Assembly: GCF_000384295.1 (NCBI RefSeq)
Contig: NZ_KB913037.1
Span: 1,531,975 to 1,595,974 of the forward strand
Direction of reading: 5' to 3'
Length of the DNA: 64,000 nt
Source: Amycolatopsis balhimycina FH 1894
GTDB taxonomy: Bacteria > Actinomycetota > Actinomycetes > Mycobacteriales > Pseudonocardiaceae
Below are positions 7,705 to 16,600 of the stretch, one piece after another. How positions within the stretch are numbered: the stretch's first letter is position 1; each line of letters begins with the position of its first letter. The translations under genes and the position numbers were made by a program. A model generated the notes under the pieces. The model did no database searches, was not told the origin of the DNA, and saw nothing but the letters and a program-made list of their open reading frames with translations.

Positions 7705-8598
7705 ATGCTGGACATCCCACGGCTCCGCGTCTGGCGCGCGGTGGTCGCCACGGGTTCGATCCGTGCGAGTGCCTCCTCGCTCGGCTACACACCGTCCGCG
7801 GTGAGCCAGCAGCTCGCCGCCCTGCAGCGGGAGACCGGGCTGCGGCTGTTCGAACGATCCGGTCGCGGCATCGAGCCCACCGCGGCCGGCCGGACCCTGG
7901 CCGCCGAGGCCGACACGCTGTTCGAGGCCTTCGGCCGGGTCGAGCGGGTGGTCGGCGACCTGCACGCCGGCCGGGTCGGCAGCCTGTCGATCGGCTACTT
8001 CGGCTCGGCCGGCGCGGCATGGCTGGCGCCGACCGTCGCGGCAATGCGGGCCGAGTTCCCCGACCTGCGGCTGGACCTGCTGCTGACCGAGTTCACCCCG
8101 GCCGACCCGGACGTCGACATCTTCGTGGAGGAAAACGGTTTCGAGCGCCCCGGCACCGTCGAGGTGCGCAGGCTCGCCGAGGATCCCTATCTCGCCGTCG
8201 TCCGCATTGACGACCCCCTCGCCGGGGTGCCGCAGGTACCGTTGACGGACCTCGCCCAGCGGCATTGGGTGGACAACGACCTCCGCGAAGGGCCGTGCCG
8301 CCAGGTGCTCCTCGACGCCTGCGCACAAGCCGGGTTCTCCCCGAGCTTCGTGGTGGAAACGCACGACTACCGAACCGCGATGGCCTTCGTGGCCACCGGA
8401 ATCGGCCTGACCGTGGTGCCGGCGCTGGGCATCGGCGAGCTGCCCGAGGGCCTGACGACCGTCGCGCTGGTGGCTCCCACCCCGGTCCGGCACCTCAGTC
8501 TCGCGGTGAAGAAGTCGATCGCGCCGCACCCCGCGGCCCGGCGCGCCGTCGAGCTGCTGGAAGGCCTGGTGTGCGCGGGCGAATCCCGAGCAGGCTGA
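7705..8598 (+). CDS. LysR-family transcriptional regulator
   Basis: 297 residues: N-terminal winged helix (LRVWRAVVATGSIRASASSL, TPSAVSQQLAALQRETGLRLFERSG) followed by a periplasmic-binding-like effector domain (GSLSIGYFGSAGAAWLAP onward). ATG 7705. Divergent from the EamA exporter, which is therefore its likely target; the intervening 80 bp carry paired TGTACA elements. Converges on the YceI gene with a 21-bp gap. Confidence 0.92.
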   Translation: MLDIPRLRVWRAVVATGSIRASASSLGYTPSAVSQQLAALQRETGLRLFERSGRGIEPTAAGRTLAAEADTLFEAFGRVERVVGDLHAGRVGSLSIGYFGSAGAAWLAPTVAAMRAEFPDLRLDLLLTEFTPADPDVDIFVEENGFERPGTVEVRRLAEDPYLAVVRIDDPLAGVPQVPLTDLAQRHWVDNDLREGPCRQVLLDACAQAGFSPSFVVETHDYRTAMAFVATGIGLTVVPALGIGELPEGLTTVALVAPTPVRHLSLAVKKSIAPHPAARRAVELLEGLVCAGESRAG

Positions 8599-8619
8599 CG
8601 GACGATCGCGCTGTCAGGG

Positions 8620-9186
8620 TCAGGTTCCGAGCACGGCCTGGATGTCCAGCTGGATGGTGATCTTGTCGCCGACGACGATCTTCTGGCCTTCGCCGGCCGC
8701 GGCGCCGACGCCGTAGTCCGATCGCCGGATCGTCGTGGTTGCCGAGATCCCGATCCGTTGCTCGCCCTGCAAGCCGGTCTCGTCGAGGCCGAGGAACTCG
8801 ACTTCCATGGCGACATCACGCGTGATGCCGCGGATGGTCAGCTTTCCGGGCAGTTCGAGCCCCCCGTCGCGCACGATGAGGCCGGCACCCTCGAAGGTCA
8901 GGTCAGGATGGCGGCCGGCGTCGAAGAAGCCGGCCGATCGCAGGTCGTCGTCGCGCATGCGGTTTGCGGTGTTCACCGAGCCCATGGCGATCGTCGCGGT
9001 GGCGGAGCAGCCGGCCGGCTGTTCGGCGATCCTCAGGTGACCGGTGAATTCCTCGAAGGTTCCGCGGACCTTGCCCATCAGGTGGCGAACCGAGAACCCG
9101 ACGGAACTGTGCGCCGGATCGATGGTCCAGGTGCCCACGGGAACGTGGGCGTCGAGGGCTTCGATTGTCAGGAATGCGGCAGTCAT
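8620..9186 (-). CDS. YceI-family lipid-binding-fold protein
   Basis: 188 residues beginning MTAAFLTIEALDAHVPVGTW; the family core WTIDPAHSSVGFSVRHLMGK, TATIAMGSVNTANRMRDDDL, FFDAGRHPDLTFEG and KLTIRGITRDVAMEVEF is complete. YceI proteins form an elongated lipocalin-like barrel that binds isoprenoid chains. No signal peptide is present here, so it is probably cytoplasmic, as in most actinobacterial members. Lies 29 bp downstream of the DHFR-like gene on the same strand, with GAAGGGGAA before the ATG, so the two are probably one operon. Confidence 0.9.
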   Translation of the reverse strand: MTAAFLTIEALDAHVPVGTWTIDPAHSSVGFSVRHLMGKVRGTFEEFTGHLRIAEQPAGCSATATIAMGSVNTANRMRDDDLRSAGFFDAGRHPDLTFEGAGLIVRDGGLELPGKLTIRGITRDVAMEVEFLGLDETGLQGEQRIGISATTTIRRSDYGVGAAAGEGQKIVVGDKITIQLDIQAVLGT

Positions 9187-9215
9187 GGCTGTTCCCCTTC
9201 TCAACGGACGATTTC

Positions 9216-9788
9216 TCAACGGACGACGCGGTAACGCAGGTGTGTGGCGTTGCGGCCTTCGAGCCGCCGGACGAGTTCCAGTTCGACGTGGCCGAGTCCG
9301 GCCGGCTCGAACAACCGCCGTCCCCCACCCAGCAGCACGGGGACGAGGTGCAGCTCGAGTTCGTCGAGCTGACCCGCCGCGAGCAACGCCCGCGCCGCGC
9401 TCGCACCGTGGACCAGTACAGCCCGCTCCCCCGCCGCTTCCCGGGCCTCGTCGGCACACGCGTCGACGTCGGTGTAGAACTTCGCGCTGCCCGGTGGCTC
9501 GTCGGCCGGGTCGATGGTGTGGGTGAGCACGTGGATCGGCACGCCGTCGTGGTGGTCGCCTTGCCACCGCCCGGCGAGCTCGAACGTGCGGCGTCCGGAT
9601 ATCACGGCGCCGGTCGACGAGGCTTCGGCGTACACCTGCCCGTTGACCCCCTCGGACATCCGGTCGTCGAGCCAGTTGAACAGCCGCCCTCCGCCGCGGC
9701 CGAGTTCCTGGCCCGGCCGGTCGTCCGGCCCGGCGATGTACCCGTCGACCGACATCGACATGTACAGCCGCAATGGCGTCCTGTTCAT
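9216..9788 (-). CDS. Dihydrofolate reductase-family (RibD C-terminal fold) protein
   Basis: 190 residues with the RibD_C/DHFR-like pattern: LYMSMSVDGYIAGPDDRPGQ, GAVISGRRTFELAGRW, VHVLTH-like VPIHVLTHT, VLVHGASAARALLAAGQLDE, and the closing VPVLLGGGRRLFEP. Such proteins are NADPH-dependent reductases of uncertain substrate, distinct from true DHFR. The ATG at 9788 follows AGGAAGGGG. First gene of a likely two-gene unit with YceI. Confidence 0.88.
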   Translation of the reverse strand: MNRTPLRLYMSMSVDGYIAGPDDRPGQELGRGGGRLFNWLDDRMSEGVNGQVYAEASSTGAVISGRRTFELAGRWQGDHHDGVPIHVLTHTIDPADEPPGSAKFYTDVDACADEAREAAGERAVLVHGASAARALLAAGQLDELELHLVPVLLGGGRRLFEPAGLGHVELELVRRLEGRNATHLRYRVVR

Positions 9789-9946
9789 CCTCAATCCCCT
9801 TCCTCTGGCCAGCCGACGGCGGTCGTGCCGCCGGTGTGGCGAAGCCGCTCTCACCCCTGCGTCGATCGCGCGGCGCCGGATTCGACAAGCGGGCCCGAGA
9901 TTCCGTCCGGCAGCCGGCCGGCCGCTCCGGCCACACCGGACGGTGG

Positions 9947-10165
9947 CGGGGCGACTGCTACTTCCCGGACCTCGACCCCGGCGAACGCGGCACCCCCGGT
10001 CAGGTCGCCTTCCGCCCCAACGTGCCGGACCTGGACGAGCCCCAAGCGCCGTCACTCACCCGCGCCGCCGACCTCATCGAAGCCGGGCACGCCACCGCCC
10101 AAGAGAGCACACTCGTCCTGCTCGACCTGTGCCGAACCGGCCGGCGCGTGACGTGCCGATCCCGG
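9947..10165 (+). pseudogene. Coding-like remnant, family not recognised
   Basis: Between the DHFR-like start and the kinase gene one plus-strand frame shows strong third-position G/C and a natural composition: GDCYFPDLDPGERGTPG, then VAFRPNVPDLDEPQAP and RAADLIEAGHATAQESTLV. No start codon with a ribosome binding site precedes it and the frame drifts into the antisense of the kinase gene afterwards. I read it as the middle or tail of a lost gene. The 379 bp between 9788 and 10167 otherwise hold only the short promoter region of the DHFR-like gene. Confidence 0.4.
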
Positions 10166-10166
10166 C

Positions 10167-10811
10167 TCAGAGCCCCCACGCCTGCGCCACGCGCCCGGTC
10201 AGCTCCTCCTCGCTCATCGCGGGGTCGACCTCGATGGCGGGCAGTCCGAGGCGCTCGGTCTCGGCGAAGAGGCGGTCGGTGAACATCCGGTCACGCTCGA
10301 GCAGGTTGTGCCGGGCCAGTTCCGGATCGCCGGTCCGGTGCGGGATCGCCCAGCCGCGGCGATCGAACGCCGTCCGGCGGAACTCGGGGGTGGGCAAGAG
10401 CCACAGCGCGTGGCCAGGCTCGGCGAGCAGTGGCTTGACGAGGGCCGGCAGCAGCCGGAAGCCCTCGGCGATGACGCCGGTTTCCGCCGGCAACCGCACC
10501 AGGTCGTCGACGATCAGGCCAAAGCCCTCGCCCCGGAACCAGTGGAACGTCTCGAGCATGGTCTCGGGAGACCGGTCCACCCAGCGCTCGTCCATGCTCA
10601 TGTTCAGGAATCTGGCCAGGTAGGGGGTGTCTTCCCGGGTGCTGCGGGCGGCGTGGTCCGCCATCGCCTCGTCGGTCGAGTACACGGACATGCCGCACCG
10701 GGCCGCGATCCGCCGGGCGACGGTCGACTTGCCCGCACCGCTGCCGCCGCCGATCCAGTACACGTGCCGCAGCCGGGTCCGCAGCGCGACAGCGGTCTCG
10801 TCACGTCGCAT
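10167..10811 (-). CDS. P-loop kinase-like ATPase
   Basis: 214 residues with an N-terminal Walker A, GGGSGAGKST (about residues 21-30), in the context HVYWIGGGSGAGKSTVARRI typical of uridine-kinase/shikimate-kinase-like small-molecule kinases. A DEA-type segment follows (YSTDEAMADH). IVDDLVRLP probably supplies the Walker B strand, and EFRRTAFDRRGW resembles a lid. The substrate is unknown. ATGA overlap with the MerR gene upstream means the two are co-translated, so it is probably part of the stimulus response that the MerR protein controls. Confidence 0.82.
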   Translation of the reverse strand: MRRDETAVALRTRLRHVYWIGGGSGAGKSTVARRIAARCGMSVYSTDEAMADHAARSTREDTPYLARFLNMSMDERWVDRSPETMLETFHWFRGEGFGLIVDDLVRLPAETGVIAEGFRLLPALVKPLLAEPGHALWLLPTPEFRRTAFDRRGWAIPHRTGDPELARHNLLERDRMFTDRLFAETERLGLPAIEVDPAMSEEELTGRVAQAWGL

Positions 10812-11812
10812 CAGGACCGGTGGCCGTCAGGTGGGCCCTGGCGCAGGGCGGCGGCCAGCCATTCCTGGACCGCCGCGGCCTTGTCCGGGTCCGGCTTCGG
10901 CGTGCCGTTGATCGTCGCGACCAGGGTGCCGTACCTGACGATCAGGTTCAGCCCGGTCATCTTGGCCCGCACCTCGGCCGGCTTGTCCCGGTCGAAGCCG
11001 GCCAGGGCGCGCCGGGACTTGCCGGCGTCGGGCTCCCCGGTCATGGCCGCGGCGAACTCGGCGTTGCGGGCCGCCATGCGCTCGGCGATGTCCCTCGCCT
11101 GGGGCGAATCCGCGGCAACGCCGGCCTGCTGCGCCGCCTGCGCCTCCAGGAAGAGCTGCCGATGCCGCTCGGCGCGCGCCATCATCTCCGGTGAGGCCAT
11201 CAGCTTGCCCTGCTCGGTGCCGAAGATGCGGTGCAGGTGGTCGCGCAGCGCCGTGCGGAACCGTTCGTCCCGCACCAGGTCGGCCAGTTCGATCCAGGCT
11301 TCGAGCTGCTCGGCGGCCGGCTCCTCGGGCAGGTTCGGCCGCCGGCTCCGCAGCCGCTCGACGTAGCCGGGGTGGACGTCGAGGCCGTCGGTCACGAAGT
11401 CCCAGAACTCGGTGAGGAGCCGGTCGCGGTCGTCGTCGGACATCGACACGAGCTTGTGCATCAGGCTCACCTGTTCCGTCGTGGTGTGCTGCCGCACGAT
11501 GGTGCGCAGCACCGCGCGGCGGGCGCGGAACTGCCGCAGCCGGTCCTCGACCAGCCGCAGGTGGGTGGCGGCCAGGTCCTGCAGGGTGGTCTCCGCGGCC
11601 AGCACCCGGCGGATGTCGTCGAGGCCGGCGCCGAGGTCACGCAGGGTACGCACGAGTTCCAGCCGGGCGATCGCGTGCACGTCGTACTGCCGGAAGCCGC
11701 CCTCGGTCAGGCCGGCGGGGGTGACGATGCCCTCGTCGGCGTAGAACCTGATCGCGCTCACGCTCAGGCCGGTGCGGCGGGCGACGTCCCCGATGAGGTA
11801 GAGCTCGTTCAT
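10811..11812 (-). CDS. MerR-family regulator with long effector domain
   Basis: 333 residues from ATG 11812: winged helix YLIGDVARRTGLSVSAIRFY, wing GGFRQYDVHAI, dimerisation helix LVEDRLRQFRARRAVLR, then a ~200-residue helical C-terminal domain of TipAS/antibiotic-binding size with no recognisable metal-binding cysteines. An alternative GTG at 11821 lies inside the predicted -10 element, so ATG is chosen; the mRNA would start at or next to it (leaderless). Stop overlaps the kinase gene. The 19-bp-spacer promoter just upstream implies autoregulation. Confidence 0.9.
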   Translation of the reverse strand: MNELYLIGDVARRTGLSVSAIRFYADEGIVTPAGLTEGGFRQYDVHAIARLELVRTLRDLGAGLDDIRRVLAAETTLQDLAATHLRLVEDRLRQFRARRAVLRTIVRQHTTTEQVSLMHKLVSMSDDDRDRLLTEFWDFVTDGLDVHPGYVERLRSRRPNLPEEPAAEQLEAWIELADLVRDERFRTALRDHLHRIFGTEQGKLMASPEMMARAERHRQLFLEAQAAQQAGVAADSPQARDIAERMAARNAEFAAAMTGEPDAGKSRRALAGFDRDKPAEVRAKMTGLNLIVRYGTLVATINGTPKPDPDKAAAVQEWLAAALRQGPPDGHRS

Positions 11813-11819
11813 ACCGGCC

Positions 11820-11850
11820 ACTATGAGATCTCAAGTGGCTCGAGAGTCAA
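11820..11850 (-). promoter_or_regulatory. MerR-type autoregulated promoter
   Basis: On the minus strand TTGACT (11850-11845) and CATAGT (11825-11820) are exactly 19 bp apart. The spacer contains TCTCGAG-CCA-CTTGAGA, a 17-bp dyad with one mismatch. Overlong spacer plus central dyad is the MerR activation architecture. The start point expected 7 nt after the -10 falls on the ATG of the MerR gene. Confidence 0.7.
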
Positions 11851-11881
11851 GGGGCCGTCCCGTTTTCGCCGGACCGCCGTC

Positions 11882-11939
11882 GCCGGACGCGATCACCGCC
11901 AGGTCCGGCATCGACGGCGTGGCGGTGATCGCGTCCGGC
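11882..11939. terminator. Perfect 20-bp hairpin between chitosanase and MerR genes
   Basis: GCCGGACGCGATCACCGCCA (11882-11901) is the exact reverse complement of 11920-11939, with an 18-nt loop. It lies 18 bp after the stop of the minus-strand chitosanase-like gene and upstream of the MerR promoter. It lacks a U tract, as is common in high-GC actinobacterial terminators. Insulating the two genes is the simplest role. Confidence 0.6.
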
Positions 11940-11957
11940 TCGGCTTCGTCGCGGGAA

Positions 11958-12704
11958 CTAGAGACCCATACTGGCGCCGAGCGTGTCCAGTGCCTTGGTG
12001 ACCAGGGCCTGGGCATTGGCGTTCAGGTTGGCGTTGGTGCCGTTCACGACCCAGGACGGGCCGGAGAGGATCACCACGGTCACGCCGTTGTCAACGCCAC
12101 CCGTGGTACCGCTGCTGGGGATGCCGAGCAGCGAGGCCGACTTCACCGACGCCTCGCCCAGTTCGCGGGAATCGTTGTCCGAGGTGGTCTGGTCGTTCCC
12201 GGTCTGCGTGTCGCCGAAGATCGCACCGATCACCTTGCTCTTGTAGAACATCAGCGCGAACTGCCGGCCCTTGATGCCGTGTTCCTTGTAGAAGAAGTGC
12301 GGGCACGGGGACTTGCGGTCGTAGCAGTCGTCGCCCAGCACGTAGAACGGCACGTGGTGCGCGGCCAGCTGCTTACCCTTGCTGTCCTGGAAAGTCGTCT
12401 GGCCCTGGTGATCGGGATCGGGATCGGGGTCGCTGCCGTCGTCGTCGACGGCCAGGCCGGAACTGTAGGCGTAGACGCCCGACGTCACCTGGTACACGTT
12501 CACGTTCTTGGCCCGCGTCATGGTGTTGATGTGGGGTTTGGAGTTGACCTTGTTCGCGGTCGTGCTGTTCTTCTTGACGGCCGCCAGCACCTGGGCGGCC
12601 GTGTACGTCGGAGCGGCCGTCGCGGCGTCGGCGGCATTGACAGCGAGCGGCGCGGTGAGCGCCAGAGCGGCGGCCACCACGGAGAAGCGCCTGCGGGATG
12701 ACAT
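11958..12704 (-). CDS. Secreted GH75 chitosanase-like protein
   Basis: 248 residues with a Sec signal peptide (MSSRRRFSVVAAALALTAPL, cleavage near AADAA). The mature part has the GH75 layout: GLAVDDDGSDPDPDPDHQGQ, FQDSKGKQLAAHHVPFYVLG, IGAIFGDTQTG and ELGEASVKSASLLGIP, where the Asp/Glu of the DDDG and GEAS regions are candidates for catalysis. Family members hydrolyse chitosan outside the cell. Good Shine-Dalgarno GGAGGG ahead of ATG 12704. A 19-bp palindrome lies 22 bp upstream, consistent with substrate-controlled repression. Stands alone; the next upstream gene is a divergent TetR. Family call from motif memory, not a search. Confidence 0.72.
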   Translation of the reverse strand: MSSRRRFSVVAAALALTAPLAVNAADAATAAPTYTAAQVLAAVKKNSTTANKVNSKPHINTMTRAKNVNVYQVTSGVYAYSSGLAVDDDGSDPDPDPDHQGQTTFQDSKGKQLAAHHVPFYVLGDDCYDRKSPCPHFFYKEHGIKGRQFALMFYKSKVIGAIFGDTQTGNDQTTSDNDSRELGEASVKSASLLGIPSSGTTGGVDNGVTVVILSGPSWVVNGTNANLNANAQALVTKALDTLGASMGL

Positions 12705-12725
12705 GGCGGGGACCCTCCATCAATA

Positions 12726-12744
12726 GTTAGGAAAGTTGCCTAAC
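12726..12744. promoter_or_regulatory. 19-bp palindrome upstream of the chitosanase-like gene
   Basis: GTTAGGAAAGTTGCCTAAC, symmetric except for one base pair (a perfect version would read GTTAGGAAAGTTTCCTAAC). As I recall it, a palindrome of this TTAGGAAA type is reported as the operator of the streptomycete chitosanase gene csnA, bound by the ROK-family repressor CsnR; I could not verify this. Location between start codon and upstream intergenic space suits repression. Confidence 0.6.
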
Positions 12745-12944
12745 ATATGGAACCACTTGAACCCCCTGCCATGTAACAACTTTACGAAGATTTTAGGGAG
12801 ATGTCCCGGCCTCCGGTGCATGCCTTTGCCGGACGACGACGCCTGGTGGGTGGAGCAGGCGGCGTGACTGCCCGGCCAGGACGTTAGGCCGCGTAGCGTG
12901 GCGTTGCACCCGGCAACAGTGCGACGGTCCGTTAGGATGCGGCG

Positions 12945-13643
12945 ATGACCGAAGAACCGCAGAAGCCGAGCAGGCGTGAGCGGCTGCGAGCCCAGACGCT
13001 CCAGGAGATCGAGGAGAACTCGTTCGCGATCATCGACGCCGACGGCGTCCACGCGCTGTCGATCGCGGCACTGGCCCGGAGCATGGCGATGTCCGCGCCG
13101 GCGATCTACCGGTACTTCGCGTCACGGGACGCACTGGTGACCCATCTGATCACCCTGTCCTACCAACAGCTCACCGACGCCATGGCACAGGCGGTGCACG
13201 GCAGCAGGCGAGCACCCCGCGCGCGGATCGGGCTGCTGGTCACCGCCTACCGCGACTGGGCACTGCGGCATCCGCAGCGCTACGGGATGCTCTTCGGCGA
13301 ACGCGGCGAGGACCTGCCCGCCGACGCCCCCGGGCCGACCCCGCTCGACCAGGCGATGGCGCTGCTGATCGACGTGCTGACCGCCGCCGGGGACGGCTCG
13401 CCGTCGGACGGCAGCAGTGGTGACCGGGCGCTCGACGGGCAGTTGAAGAAGTGGGCCCGGTCGCAGGAGCGGCCGGACACGAGCGCGCGGGTGGCCCGCG
13501 CGGCCATCGTCGTCTGGACGCGGGTGCACGGGATCGTCAGCCTCGAACTCACCGGCATGCTCGAGGCCCAGGGCATCGAGGCCCAGCGGCTGATCGACCT
13601 GGAGATCGACGACGCCGTCAGGTCACTCTCGACACCCGCGTAG
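12945..13643 (+). CDS. TetR-family regulator (WHG-type C-terminal domain)
   Basis: 232 residues: helix-turn-helix TLQEIEENSFAIIDADGVHAL, LSIAALARSMAMSAPAIYRYF, then a C-terminal domain with YRDWALRHPQRYGMLFGE and VVWTRVHGIVSLELTGM, the W-R-HG signature of the TetR_C_13/WHG group. ATG 12945 has no strong ribosome site. The 200 bp before it show nothing beyond the chitosanase palindrome. Neighbours are convergent GH78 (13-bp gap) and divergent chitosanase; its target is not evident. Confidence 0.9.
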   Translation: MTEEPQKPSRRERLRAQTLQEIEENSFAIIDADGVHALSIAALARSMAMSAPAIYRYFASRDALVTHLITLSYQQLTDAMAQAVHGSRRAPRARIGLLVTAYRDWALRHPQRYGMLFGERGEDLPADAPGPTPLDQAMALLIDVLTAAGDGSPSDGSSGDRALDGQLKKWARSQERPDTSARVARAAIVVWTRVHGIVSLELTGMLEAQGIEAQRLIDLEIDDAVRSLSTPA

Positions 13644-13656
13644 GACCGGAACGCCC

Positions 13657-16600
13657 TCACCGGGCGGAACGGAACACGTGGTCGCCGGCGCCGACCCGGA
13701 AGGCGGCGTAGCCGTCCCGCATGCCTTCGAACCTGGCGTCCGGAGGTGCCTGGACGGCGCGGCCGTCCCGCGCGGGGACGAAGACCTCGGCTGTCGCACC
13801 GACGGGAACGCCGGCGCGCAGGGTGAACCGGCCGCGTTCGCGGGTCCAGGCCGAACTCACCTGGCCGAGCGGGGATTCGACGTGCGCGGACGCGTTCGTC
13901 AGATCGCCGACCGGGTAGGGCCGGATCTTGACCGCCGTGTAGCCCGGCGCCGCCGGCTGGATCCCCGCGACGCGCTGGTAGAGCCAGTCGTCGACGGTGC
14001 CGAGAAAGGCGTGGTCGTGCGAACGCGAGGTGGCTGGCCACTCCTCCCACATCGTGGTGGCGCCGAGAGCCGTGAACCAGTACCCCCAGCCGGGATACGT
14101 CGGATTCGTGGCCACCTGGTAGGCGAGGTCGCCGTAGCCGGCGTCGGTGAGCGCCGGGAGGATGAGCTTCGTTCCCAGCGCGCCGGTGTTCAGGTGGACC
14201 CCCCGTGTCTTGACGTCGTCGACGAGGTGGGCGACCACGGCCGGGCGGTCCGCCGCGGGGACGATGCCCAGGCTCAGCGGCAGCAGGTTCGAGGTCTGGC
14301 GGTAACCGGCGGAACGATCGTCGTAGTAGGCCCCGGACGCCTTGTCGAAGAACGTCGCGTTGAGCGCGTTCGCGATCGTGGCCGCCAGGGTTTCGAAGTG
14401 CTCGGCGTCGTTGTCGTGGCCGAGGGCACGCGCGATCCGGGCCATGGTCGTGGCGGTCTGGTGGAGGTAGGCGGTGCCGGCGAGGCGGGTGCCCTCGGGC
14501 GGGTACGCGGCACCGGGCGCGAGCCAGTCGCCGTAGCTGAAGCCCGCGTAGATGTTCCCGGTCTTGGCGATGTCCTGTTCGTAGTGGCCGAGCCAGGCCT
14601 TCATCGCGCCGTAGTTGTCGGCGAGCGGGCGGGTGTCGCCGTAGTACCAGTAGAGATCCCAGTTGATCAGGACGAAGCTCGCCGACCACACCGGGTCGGT
14701 GACCTTCTTGCCGCCCACGGTCGCGGGCACGGTCTGGCCGATCGTCCCGTCCGGGTTCTGGTCGTCCCGGTGCGCGCGCATCCAGTTCTCGTAAAAGTTC
14801 CGCATGTCGAAGTGGGCGATCGCGGAGTCGGCGGATAGCTGCGCGTCCGCGGTGTAGGGCCGCTTCTCGTACATCGGGGTGTCGGTCGGGACGGAGTGCA
14901 GGTTGTTCAGGATCGTGTTCGCCTCGGCGTCGTCGTAGCGGTTGAGCAGGGGGCTGGAGCTGGTGAAGCCGCCGGTGGTGGCGACCGCCGTGTGGACCCG
15001 CTCCGGAGTGACCGATTCGACGGTCACTCCCGGCGGTGCGGCGATCTGGACGTACCGGAAGCCCGCGTAGCTGTAGCTGGGCCGGTAGGTCTCCAGGCCG
15101 TCGCCCTTGAGGATGTACGTGTAGGACTGCAGCTGCATCCCGAAGCCGCCGGTGTTGTCGGCGGTGCCGTCCGGGCGCAGCTTCTCGCCGTAGGTGATCT
15201 TCACCTGGGCGCCGACGGGCCCGCGCACGGCGACCCGTGCCCAGCCTGCCGTGGTGGTGCCGACGTCGTAGACGCGCACTCCGTCGCTGGGCGTGGTGAC
15301 CCCGGTGACCGGCAGCTTGCCGGTCACCTTGATGGGCGGGAACGCCTCGGCGCGGAGCGTGCCCGCTGGGGCGGATACGGCCACTGCCTGCCGCCAGCCG
15401 GTGTCGGCAAACCCCGGGCGGGTCCAGCCTGGCTGCTCCAGCCGCGCGTCGTAGGTCTCGCCGAACCAGAGCGACTCCGTGCGGGTGGGCCCGTCGGCGA
15501 CCTTCCAGCCACTGCCGCTGGTGACCTGCTGGGTGCTGCCGTCCTGGTAGGTGATGTCGAGCTCGAGCTTCAGCTTCGGCTCGCTGTGCCAGGGCGAAGC
15601 CACCCATTCGTCGGGGTTCGTCATCGCGTAGTACCCGCGTCCCAGGCTCACGCCCACCGCGTTCCGGCCCGCTCGCAGGGCATCGGTGACGTCGTACGTC
15701 GCGTAGAGGGCGGTCTTGTCGTAGACGGTGAACGCCGGGTCGAGCTCGTGGTCGCCGATCCGGCCGCCATTGAGGTAGAGCTGGTAGTAGCCGAGCCCGG
15801 CGATGTACGCGCGAGCGGACCGGATCGGCTTTTCCGCGGTGAACTCCTTGCGCAGCAACGGTTCCGGTGGAGGCGGCGTGGTGACCGAGCTGCCCCACGG
15901 GCCGGCGCCGTACGGGGCCGCGACCAGCGCCTGCGGCCACGCTGTGTCGTCGAAGCCCGGCTGCTGCCAGCCGGCCGGGGCGGTGTCGGCGGATTTCCAG
16001 GCACCGTCGGTGACGAGGTCGAACGGGTCCCCCGCGCCTTCGACCCGGAGCTTGCCCAGGAACCCGGCCGGACCCGGCGTGGCGTTGGTCGCTTGGGCGG
16101 CGATCACGTTGCGGCCGGGACGCAGGGCGGCCGAGACGTCGACGACGGTCGCCGTCCGCCACGAATCGGCCACGGGTGGCGAGACGGCGACCTGCTGTCC
16201 GTTGAGGTACACGGTGAAGCTGTCGTCGGCGGTGAGATCGAGCCGGGCCGCGGTGAGCTGTTCGCCGGCGGGCAACTCGAACGTGCGCCGGAAGTACCGC
16301 GTCCCGGCCGGCGCCGAGTCGGCCGGATTGCCTCCGGGGTACCAGATCCAGCTCGCCCCGTCGAACGACGGCGGCGTCGACGGCGTCGGCGCGCCGATCC
16401 AATCACCCTGGAACTGGCCTGGCGCCAGGAACGCTGTCTCGAACCACGCCGGCTCACTCCACCGCGAAGCGCGCTGAGTGGCGTCCCAGACCTGGACCCG
16501 CCAGAAATAGCGAGTGCGCGCTCGCAGGGCGGGCCCGGCGTAGGTGACGTCGAAGGATTGTGACGACCGCACTTCGCCGCTGTCCCAGACGTTCGCCGGC

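Noticed and set aside
12945..13643. TetR at 12945 as regulator of the chitosanase-like gene
   Set aside because: Divergent position is suggestive, but the only palindrome is tight to the chitosanase start and of a type I associate with ROK repressors; no evidence ties the TetR to it.
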